Assembly: GCA_951799425.1 (NCBI GenBank)
Contig: OX637402.1
Span: 6,662,001 to 6,726,000 of the forward strand
Length of the DNA stretch: 64,000 bases
DNA from: Ilex aquifolium
Taxonomy: Eukaryota > Streptophyta > Magnoliopsida > Aquifoliales > Aquifoliaceae
Direction: 5' to 3'
Shown: positions 23,716-33,021 of the stretch, piece by piece
How positions within the stretch are numbered: position 1 is the first letter of the stretch
Layout: the number at the start of each line of letters is the position of its first letter
The notes under the pieces: model-generated
What the model saw: the letters and a program-made list of their open reading frames with translations, nothing else
What the model was told of the DNA's origin: nothing
The model's database searches: none
Translations under genes and position numbers: made by a program

Positions 23716-23905
23716 AGTTTGGTATCAGAGCCTAGACTTTAGGTCTTACATGGGAGCTGTAAGTTATGGATTACCACTAGGGAAGTAAAATTAGGTTGAA
23801 GGAAATTATTGATTTAAATTTTTATGCAAGCATCATGCTTTAGATTAAAGTGATAGTTAGGATGTCTTGTACATCAAGGAACTAAACTGTGAATTGATGT
23901 GCAGG

Positions 23906-26900
23906 ATGGATGGTAGACGTGGACGTGAACGAGGACATGGTGGCCAAGCACACCCACCACCACCACCACTTCCTGATGCCATGAATGGCATTTATCAATG
24001 CTTACGGGAGCTAACCACTTTGGTACAACACCAAAATGGGAACAACAACCACAATGGTGGGGTTCATCCTCTCAGGAACCGGGCAACGGGGACGGCAATC
24101 GAAGGATGGTAGTTCTTCGTGAATTTCTGAGGCAACATCCGCCTACCTTTCAAGGGAGCTCTAACCCCTTGGATGCGGATAAATGGATCCGCCGGGTGAA
24201 GAAGATATGTGACAGCATGGGGATAGCCGAGGATCTTCGAGTCGGCTTGGCTACTTATCTATTCGAGGGGGAGGCCGACCATTGGTGGGACTCAGTGAAG
24301 AGGAGAAGGAACACGGATGCTTTTACTTGGGAGGAGTTCGATCAAATCTTCCACGACAAGTACTTTCCAGAATCAGTCAGAGACAGAATGAAGGTCGATT
24401 TTCTTGCTCTCCGACAGGGCAGCATGACGGTGGCCGAGTACGAGAGGAGGTTTGATGAGCTGTCCCGTTATGCTACGGAGTTTATATCTACTAAGGCCAG
24501 CAGGGCCAAGCGCTTCGAGGCCTGTCATCCGGGAGAAGTTGGTGGCCCTTAAGATCCGGGAGTATGGGGATCTGGTTGACCGAGCTGCAGTTATGGAGAG
24601 AGATATAGAGGACAGTCAGCGACGACAGAGCTTCGCGAGAGGAGGTCCGATCAGGACGGGCACTAGCAGCAGTGGAGTTCAGAGAACGACACCTTATCGT
24701 CCCCCAGACCAGGCAGTGGGACCTAGACCTCAGATAGCCCGAGGGGCCGGAGGTGTACCAGAGGGAGCAGACACTAACCCACGATCCTGCTTTACATGTG
24801 GAGGTGTGGGACATATTCGGATGCATTGTCCGATTTTTCCACCTCAGATGACTATCCAGACAGCAGGACAGGTACAAGCAGACAAGCCACCACTACAGAA
24901 GCCACTACAGCAGAGATCGTTAGGAGCTCTAGCCCCAGGGGGTGCAAATCAGGGGAGAGTGTTTGCTTTGACCCAACAGGAGGAAGACGTTCCTAATGCA
25001 GTTGTGGAAGGTATCGTGCTTCTTTATAATTCTTGGGCTCGAATTTTATTTGATCCTGGTGCTACTCATTCATTCATATGCACGAAATATACTCTTAATT
25101 TGGGATTGGAATTTAAGAAGTTAGAACATGCTTTGAGTATTGTCATGCCTAGGGGAGAACGGTTAGATACAACAAGGGTGTGTAGAGGATGTGTGCTTCG
25201 AATTGGGGAGCAAGAATTGATTGTAGATTTGGTTGCGTTAGACATGAAGGGGTATGACGTAATATTTGGGATGGACTTGTTGTCCACTTTCCGTGCGGTA
25301 ATGGATTGTTTTCGCAAGCAGATTTCATTTCAATTACCGGGAGGGGTAGTCTTTACTTTCATGAATGATCGCAATTCTTCCCATCCATTTCCTACTACGG
25401 GTAGTAGATTCTTGAAGGCTAAGGTTGGGAGCAATTTGAGTTTCTTAGCTAGCTTGATGGGAGATGATCGGGATAAATTCCATGCGGATGTGGTGTTGAT
25501 AGTATCGGATTTTCCGGATGTCTTCCCAGACGAATTACCTGGGCTACCCCCACACAGGGAGATTGAGTTCAAGATTGATCTCTACCCGGGAATCGAACCC
25601 ATATCCATTGCTCCCTATCGGATGACACCTTTGGAGTTAAAGGAGCTAAGGAAACAGCTGGATCATCTGTTGACAATTGGGTTTATCCGTTTGAGCACTT
25701 CACCTTGGGGAGCCCCGGTACTCTTCGTGAAGAAGCATGATGAGACACTTTGGTTGTGCACGGATTACCGAAGATTGAATTGGGTAACAGTGAAGAACAA
25801 ATACCCTTTGCCACGAATCGACGACCTATTTGATCAGTTGAGGGGTTCTAAGTATTACTCCAAGATTGATCTTCGCACAGGGTATCATCAATTGCGGATC
25901 AAGGAGGAAGATATTCCTAAGACTGCTTTTCGTACTCGATATGGTCATTTCGAGTATACGGTGATGCCGTTCGGATTGACTAATGTTCCAGCAGCCTTCA
26001 TGGATTTAATGCACATGGTATTTCGGCCGTATCTAGATCAGTTTGTCATCGTGTTTATTGATGACATACTAATCTATTCCCGGACTCACGAGGATCATGG
26101 ACGCCATCTCTCTATTGTGCTACAGACATTGAGAGAACATAAGTTATATGCGAAGATGAGTAAGTGTGAGTTTTGGATGAAGAAAGTTAAATTCCTTGGC
26201 CATGTTGTGTCGGAACAAGGGGTAGCGATTGACCCCGCAAAGATTGAGACAGTGACGAAGTGGGAACCACCAAAGAATGTGACCGAAGTACGTAGTTTTC
26301 TAGGTTTAGCAGGCTACTACCGGAGGTTTGTGGAAGGGTTCTCAAAGCTAGCAATGCCGATGACACGTCTCACAAAGAAGGGAGAAAAATTCCTGTGGAC
26401 TCAAGAGTGTGAACTAGCTTTTCGCACCCTGAAGGAGAAGTTGACAACCGCTTCTGTCCTCATTATTCCGAGTAGTGGGGAAGGATACGATGTGTACACC
26501 GATGCTTCACTACAAGGCTTGGGGTGTGTGCTAATGCAAGGAGGGAAGGTGGTTGCCTATGGCTCTAGGCAACTCAAGGTTCATGAGCAGAATTATCCCA
26601 CCCATGACTTAGAGCTTGCCGCTGTGGTTTTTGCTCTTAAGTTGTGGAGGTGTTACTTGTACGGAGAGAAATTCCAAGTGTTTTCTGATCATAAGAGCCT
26701 CAAGTACATATTCACCCAGAAGGACTTGAATCTTCGGCAAAGAAGGTGGATTGAGTATTTAGAAGACTATGATTTCACACTCAATTACCACCCAGGGAAG
26801 GCGAATGTAGTAGCGGATGCACTGAGTAGAAAATCTCGGGGTGAAATCAATTCCCTTGGGGTGAATAGGTGGAAGATGATGGATGCTTTGGAGGAATTTG

Positions 26901-27742
26901 ATCTATGGGTGGATAGACAGGAGGATCGATCATGCCTATTCAATCTTGTAGCTCAACCAATGCTTCAACAAAGGATTGTGGCGTTGCAACGATTAAACAG
27001 CGAGTTGGAGGTTATCCGGAGTAAGTTGGAGAGGAGTGAGATTGTTGAGAATTGGGCGATAAGTGATGATGAGTTACGGTTTCGGGGAAGGCTATGTGTA
27101 CCCGATCATGACCAAGTAAGGGAAGAAGTGTTGGGCGAGTGCCATCGTTCCAAGTTCTCCATACATCCGGGTAGTACCAAAATGTATAGGGGCATGAAGC
27201 GGCAGTATTGGTGGAAAGGGATGAAGAAGGATGTGGCTAGATACGTTTCAAAATGTGTGGTGTGTCAGCAAGTGAAGATTGAGCACCAAAAGCCCGGAGG
27301 ATTATTGCAGTCCTTGCCTATTCCCAAGTGGAAGTGGGATCACATCACCATGGACTTCGTATATGGCTTTCCACGGACTTCACGAGGGCATAATGCCGTA
27401 TGGGTCATTGTTGATAGACTCACCAAGTCCGCTCACTTCTTGAGTATGAAGACCACTGATACGTTAGAGACCCTGAGCAATCTCTATATTCGCGAGATAG
27501 TGAGATTACATGGAGTTCCGCTATCCATTGTGTCGGATCGTGATTCTCGGTTTGTGGTGTGGTTCTGGCAAAGTCTACAACAAGCTATGGGGACAGAGTT
27601 ACATTTCAGCACAACTTTTCATCCCCAAACGGATGGCCAATCCGAGAGGGTTATACAAATTTTGGAAGACATGCTACGAGCTTGTGTGCTGGACTTCAAG
27701 GGAAGTTGGAGTGATCATTTGCCGTTGGTGGAGTTCGCATAT
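23906..27742 (+). pseudogene. Tek-1 unit 2 gag-pol up to integrase core (broken)
   Basis: Starts MDGRRGRERGHGG at 23906. A 4-base deletion near 24070 and an 11-base deletion near 24520 shift the gag frame and then restore it. From about 24522 it is open: knuckle [14 protein letters not shown], protease [11 protein letters not shown] with catalytic FIDDILIYS, RNase H ([10 protein letters not shown] through ADALSRK), integrase zinc domain ([16 protein letters not shown]) and core [16 protein letters not shown] and [13 protein letters not shown]. At PLVEFAY element F interrupts. The type is chromovirus Tekay/Del by motif wording and the downstream chromodomain. Confidence 0.93.
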
Positions 27743-29595
27743 TGATGAGCGCATAATATTGCATATTTGAAGGGCTCATTACATGCATTATAACTCAACT
27801 TTTGCATTTAAATACTTAGTGTTAGCCAAAATTGTCTATAATGTTGATATTTTGATGTTGCAACCTTTTATAGCTTAAATGATTGATTTTAGGACATTGC
27901 AACCTTGATGGATGTGTGGTGAAGGCATGGACACAATACATGAAGAATTGGAGGCTTAAAAGTGAAGAAATCAAGAAGGCATTGGTGCTTGGGAACAAGG
28001 GCACCAGCTGCAGCAACAATTGGAAGCACTGCCTCGGAATTCCTCCATTTTTACCATGATCTACTTAGAATTTGGAAAATTTCAAAACATGAAAGTTGTA
28101 GATATGGGTGTCTTCTATTTGGTGTCACAATTTTAGCTCAATCCAACGGTTAGATCAAGAGTTATGCCGATTCTACCGAAGGTAGTCCAGTGCAGAAAAA
28201 AAGTACCGGTACTCGGTACCGGTACCAAATGGTACCGGTACCTAGTACCGGTACTCCGGACCTTCTGGTCGCGAAAACAGCCTGTAACTCAACTTTGAGG
28301 CTTTGGGGTCCCACCTACACTTCTCCCATGCCTATCCCAACATTTCCTTACACATTTACAGGCCTCCTACACTCAAGTGGAAGACTAAAAAGGCCAATGC
28401 ATTAAAAGAGGAATGGGGGGAAGTGGGCTGCCAAGGCTATGATCTCCTAGCCTGTCAAAGCCATCCATTCAGCCCTCTCTTGATGGGAGCTCGTACACAC
28501 AGCTAGGGGGGAGCCTCATGGACGGAAATGCAACTCTCTCACACCATTATATTCAGCATTCCATTCATTTGTAAAGGGTTGGCTACCTAAGCTTAGGATT
28601 AGATATAGAAAGCTCCAAGGGGGAAGATAATGAATAGTGCTCAAAGTGCCGTTTTTGCATTTTTCTTCCACTCTTTCACTTGTAGTTTAATGTAAGAACC
28701 TTGTAAGCTTCATTTATTGTCTTTAATGTCATTCCTTTCAAGTTTATTGCAAGTTTACTTTCATGTTCTTCATTTCACCATTGTTATTTAAGTTTTCTTC
28801 ATTTCAAGCTTTTATATTGGGTATTGCATATTTTTCCTTCATAGCTTTAGATTTCTTGTTGTAAGTTAAGTTTCATGCTCCATTTCTCTTCCATGTCCAT
28901 CTACATTATGCTTGTCTTGCATTTTTAATATGAGTAGCTAGGATTTAAGTTGGTTAATCCAAGGGAAAATTCCTCTTGGGAATACCATTTTCAACTCTTC
29001 TTCATTCCTCCCTTTAGAGTCAAATGGTTCGGTTTGACGGGGTTGAAAGTGGATGAGTTGGTGAGCCTTTGATATTCCGTAGGCCTAGTCACGGTTTATG
29101 CTTAGATACTCACCAATCTCGTCCCTAGCTTCCCCCGAATCAATCGTTCATTCATGCTCAATCGGAGGAAGGCTTTGAGTTGATTTGGTATTCCCATTGG
29201 AATGAACCCTTTGGATTAGCCAACACTTGCTTTATTTGCATTTTCATTTACAAACCAAACACAAAGACAAGATTTTACACCTTCTTTTCTCTTTTGCAAA
29301 ATCACCTTCCATATAATTCCCTTTCCTTCCCTGAGGAGACGACCTTGGAATACTTTCCAAGTAAAACACCGACAACGAAAGACTCCTTGCAATTGGGGAG
29401 CACTTTTGTTCACCACACACGCATTTCATTTCATACATTTTGTTCATCACATTTCCATCCACCACCATTCCGTTATTGCCTAATCTTTTGCATCATTCCG
29501 AGTGAGAGTGACACTCACCCATACACATAAGCCATATACACATTTGAGGGTGATGTTAAGCGGTTAGGAAATAACAACGTTTTTCCAATCAATCA
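27743..29595 (+). mobile_element. Element F 5' LTR
   Basis: Starts TGATGAGCGCATAATATTGC and ends CAATCA, 1853 bp. The first 1.5 kb is nearly identical to the 3' LTR (about a dozen substitutions by eye plus one palindrome-unit indel). The last 330 bases (from about 29266) differ from the 3' LTR at dozens of positions with several small indels. No coding. Confidence 0.93.
28203..28254. repeat. GTACCGGTAC cassette (F 5' LTR)
   Basis: Palindromes at 28203, 28216, 28232 and 28245, spaced 13, 16 and 13 bases. Outer pairs are A/T, G/C, G/C and a broken pair. The 3' LTR copy (33482-33517) has only three, having lost one unit. Confidence 0.88.
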
Positions 29596-29598
29596 TTT

Positions 29599-29616
29599 TG
29601 GCGCCGTTGCCGGGGA
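29599..29616 (+). promoter_or_regulatory. Primer binding site, tRNA-Asp (element F)
   Basis: TGGCGCCGTTGCCGGGGA, three bases after the 5' LTR. Identical to the Ath-E site. About 120 bases of leader follow before the ORF, with no other feature seen. Confidence 0.93.
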
Positions 29617-29737
29617 AGGTTAAGCGTTGAGTTCAAGAGTGATTTTGGGACGGCATAAGGTAAGTCTTGTGATTTTCATCACGGGCCAAGGTATGTCGTC
29701 TAACTTGTAAATATTTTATTTTAGTTTGTGTTTTGTA

Positions 29738-30763
29738 ATGTTTTCTAATTATTATGGAAATGTATATAGTGCCCCACATTTTCAAAATGTGTGTAAGATT
29801 TGTGATGAGTATGGGCATGTTACTAGTGAGTGCCCAAGAATGGCCTCTTATTTTGAAAATGTATGCAAGATTTGTGGTGAGTATGGACACATCACTAGTG
29901 AGTGCCCAATAAATGCCCCTTATTTTGAATACGTTTGCGAAATTTGTGGTGAGAATGGACACCTCACTATTGAATGCCCAATAAATTATCCGGTTCAAGA
30001 CTTTGCATGCGAATGTTCAAATTCATTTTTGGCCTCCGAAAACTTCTACCCCAACCATTATGTTTCACCGAGTTATCCGAGTTATGGTTGGGAGAATGAA
30101 CCGTATAATTTTCCATCCAATCTCACACCACCAAATGAATTTTGCCATTATCCAACGTATGAGGACTTAACCGAACAAGCATTGGAAAATACTTTTTGCG
30201 AGTTTATGCAATGCCAATTGGAATTCAATGCCCAATTAGGCGAGTTTATGCAAAGTCAAATGGAATTCAATGCCCAAGTAGCCCAACAACTTTCTGAAAT
30301 TGGAGATCAACTTAATACATTGACTAATGCTATAATTATGCATGATGAACAAAATTTTGAGCATAGTCAATGTATTGAGGATGATCACCCCAATGAAATG
30401 CATATTGATGTTGAATCTCCCACCACTCTTGATTGTGAAAAGTTTGATGAAGTTATTATCTTACATGAGGCTAATGAGCCCAATGTCATTTTGCCATCTA
30501 AGAGTGGTGTTGAGATTCACATTTTTCAATTTGGGGAGGGCATTGAAATGGAGTTGAGTGGAGAAACTTTTAAAGACAAATTGCATACTCCATTGTTGGT
30601 ATTGCATAAACTTGCCTACAACTTTGTTTGGTTGAGATTTTTGAAGCATTATCCTTTGTATTGTTGGATAGATTGGAGTGAAAGGGCATTTATACAACAA
30701 AAAAATTTTAAAATCAAAAAAATCCATGGGCGTAGGGTCATATCCGAATTGAAGCCGGATTGA
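29738..30763 (+). CDS. Gag-derived triple zinc-knuckle protein of element F
   Basis: 341 residues. The first ATG after the PBS (29738) sits where gag starts in Ath-E. Residues 19-32, 43-56 and 67-80 are CX2CX4HX4C knuckles (CKICDEYGHVTSEC, CKICGEYGHITSEC, CEICGENGHLTIEC) in an exact 24-residue (72-bp) repeat. Residues of about 150-200 (FMQSQMEFNAQVAQQL, LNTLTNAI) parallel the [12 protein letters not shown] and ITNAIG region after the knuckle in Ath-E Gag, so the protein is Gag minus its capsid part. The C-terminal 140 residues are unrecognised: acidic, then basic and aromatic (HYPLYCWIDW, KIKKIHGRR). Probably binds RNA or DNA, perhaps element RNA for packaging; this is inferred. The open frame suggests recent activity or selection. 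Confidence 0.75.
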   Translation: MFSNYYGNVYSAPHFQNVCKICDEYGHVTSECPRMASYFENVCKICGEYGHITSECPINAPYFEYVCEICGENGHLTIECPINYPVQDFACECSNSFLASENFYPNHYVSPSYPSYGWENEPYNFPSNLTPPNEFCHYPTYEDLTEQALENTFCEFMQCQLEFNAQLGEFMQSQMEFNAQVAQQLSEIGDQLNTLTNAIIMHDEQNFEHSQCIEDDHPNEMHIDVESPTTLDCEKFDEVIILHEANEPNVILPSKSGVEIHIFQFGEGIEMELSGETFKDKLHTPLLVLHKLAYNFVWLRFLKHYPLYCWIDWSERAFIQQKNFKIKKIHGRRVISELKPD

Positions 30764-30925
30764 CATGAGCCCTTGTTGTTTTGTTTCCATGTACATAGTA
30801 GTTATATCTATTTTATTGTTATATTTTTATTTTTCATGTCATTGTAGTATAATGGTGAGTATCATTGTAGTTTAGTTTTTAACATAAAGCTTGTTTAAGA
30901 ATCAGGAAGCAGACAAAGCAGAACA

Positions 30926-31037
30926 GTACCGGTACTCGGTACCGGTACCAAATGGTACCGGTACCCAGTACCGGTACTAAAAGTCTACTGGAATCGCAGT
31001 ACCGGTACCAAATGGTACCGGTACCCAGTACCGGTAC
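30926..31037. repeat. GTACCGGTAC cassette, 7 copies (F internal)
   Basis: Palindromes at 30926, 30939, 30955, 30968, then spacer CTACTGGAATCGC, then 30999, 31015 and 31028. Spacing is 13, 16, 13 and 16, 13. All seven are perfect 10-bp palindromes, and most extend to 12 bp because the flanking bases pair (A/T or G/C). It begins about 160 bases after the ORF stop. Confidence 0.93.
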
Positions 31038-31251
31038 TGTTTGCCTGACAGACCCAATCTCTGCAATGCTGCTCCACCTGCTTTGAGGGCATCACCAGCA
31101 TTTCTCCCCCATGTTCTAGTCTAAGTTGGGGGGTGTAAATGAGCTTTGTGTGTTTCATTTTCTCTTTTATGTTTATATATATAAAAAAAAAAAAAAGGGG
31201 GGTATCTCATTTCCCATTTTACCTTCATTGTTTTCATTGCATGATTCCTTG

Positions 31252-31297
31252 TGCATTGAGGACAATGAATAGTTTAAGTTGGGGGGTGAGGTGCACC
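31252..31297 (+). promoter_or_regulatory. Internal hairpin plus G6 tract (element F)
   Basis: TGCATTG, loop AGGA, CAATGAA (one mismatch), then AAGTTGGGGGGTG (31276-31288) and GGTGCACC (31290-31297). It matches the module after pol in Ath-A, C, D and E. The G-tract is identical to the terminal PPT at 33009-33021. Confidence 0.65.
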
Positions 31298-32985
31298 ATT
31301 CACATGTTCCACCACTTTGTGTATAGAATAAGTTGGAAATGTGAAAATTTTGAAAAATTTTGGACAATTTTTGTGAAAAATAGTCAATATTGAACTATAT
31401 TCCTCTATCCTAATTGTTATGGGATTTGTGAATTGCTTGATCTTCATTTTGAACTTTGAATACATGAGCACATTATAGAAGTTTATCCTATGCTTGAGTA
31501 TCACATATGTGTTTTCTTTCAAACTCAACCATTGTGCACCTTGAATGTGTAATTTGGACAATTTACGGATTGAGTTCACATTTGAGTGCTTGACATGAAT
31601 AGTGGAGATGAGTAAGAACCCATGTGAGCTTTAATGCCAATCCTTGTTTGGAGGGAACTTACATTTACTCAAGGAACAATTTTTCAAATTCGAAATTTGT
31701 TCAATAATCTCATTATGTTTGTTTTGGTTAGGTGCTTTTGGGTAGTTGATTGACTTTGTCTTGAAACGCAAAATGCTCCTCCTATGCTTATCTAGAGATG
31801 ATCTTAGGCCATCTTTGAAATGCTTTGAGCCTTTGCCTTTTTCTTGTGAAAATATTATCCCTAGTGCCGTGATTGAGCCTTAATTGAATTCGTTTCTATG
31901 CCACACATGTAACCAAGCCAATGAAAATGATAAATATCTACCTTACCTTGGTTGTTCCTAGTGCTAAGTTGGGTGATGATAAAAGAAAAGGAATGATGGT
32001 GTGAAAAATCAAACAAAAGGGATGAAGGATGTTGAAACTCAAAAGAGTTCAATGGAAAAAGAATGAAAATCCAAGAAAAGGAGAGAAAGGGAGTGAAAAA
32101 GGAGAAAAAGAATGAGAAAAAGAATGAGAAAAAGAAAAGGGAAAAATGTAAAGGAAAAGAAAGAAAAGAAACAAAGGGTGTGGTGATGGTGTGAAAATCA
32201 AAATCCCATAAAAGGGAAGTGTTTTTCTAAGATTAAGGTCATTCACCCGGAACAACCCTCTTTGTTATCCTATATCCTTCGTTTCCCTTACCACAACATC
32301 ACCCCAAGGCCTCATTACAACCCATGAAAGTCCTAAAAGATCTAGAGAAGCATGGGGGATGCATACTTTTAAAGAAAAAGAGAAGTTAATTTTACTATCT
32401 AATGCCCTAGCATTCCTTTCATGAGATTATGCCAAGGTTGTTTCATTTGTATACATGTGCTTCATTTTTGGATTATATGTGAGCATTTTGGTTTGTGAAT
32501 AAGATTCTATCTCACATATACACATGGAGTGCATGCTAGGATAATCATTGAGTTATTCATTTTTGAGAGAAACCCTTGGTGAATTTTTGCATCAAAGCTT
32601 AATTTGGATAGCCACGTGAATGTGAACTCCATTGTGTAAATGTTTAAATTACATGTTCATTTCACACACACACGAGTTTTGAAAGGAAATGTGTATGTGG
32701 ATACTCTAGAATAGCATTTAAAGCTATAATGTGTTGCATGTGTTTTTAGTTAGGATGTTTTGAACATAGTTGTTTTATTGAAATCCCATCACTAGTTAAG
32801 ATAGGGGAATATACTTTAAATATTGGATATTAGCAAGAAGTTTGTAGGTACCTTCACTGGAAACCTTCACGAGACAAAACTCGTCCACTAGGGATCACCT
32901 AGGGGTTTAAAGGCTTGTTGCATGTGCTAAATGCAATTGCGGAATTAGTATAGGTTTATTTTTGTTTGCTTGCTTTTACATTTTG

Positions 32986-33021
32986 TTTGCTAGGGACTAG
33001 CAAAGCTTAAGTTGGGGGGTG
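32986..33021 (+). promoter_or_regulatory. Terminal hairpin and polypurine tract (element F)
   Basis: Stem-loop TTTGCTAGGGACTAGCAAA (8-bp arms, loop GGA, 32986-33004), then AAGTTGGGGGGTG abutting the 3' LTR at 33022. The PPT primes plus-strand DNA synthesis in LTR elements. The hairpin recurs in Ath-D at 51768-51786. Confidence 0.85.

Larger units (their letters stand above)
20867..25977 (+). repeat. Internal tandem duplication in Tek-1 (about 2.56 kb, two units)
   Basis: Unit 1 is 20867-23430 and unit 2 is 23431-25977. Both contain a short leader, the 178-bp LTR-like unit, a PBS, gag, protease and the first half of RT, and they are nearly identical. Unit 1 jumps back to the leader within RT at GACTCTC, a short microhomology shared by both junction partners. 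Unit 2 continues into the rest of pol. Unit 2 has small deletions (4 and 11 bases) relative to unit 1. Confidence 0.9.
30764..33021 (+). other. Element F 3' noncoding region
   Basis: No credible gene. In order: the palindrome cassette (30926-31037), a first AAGTTGGGGGGTG (31123-31135), a second one with hairpin (31252-31297), a block similar to the 3' regions of Ath-D and Ath-E (about 31300-32760) that includes a strongly purine-rich tract (about 32041-32175), then the terminal hairpin and PPT (32986-33021). The 3' ORF found in Ath-D and Ath-E is absent. Confidence 0.8.
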
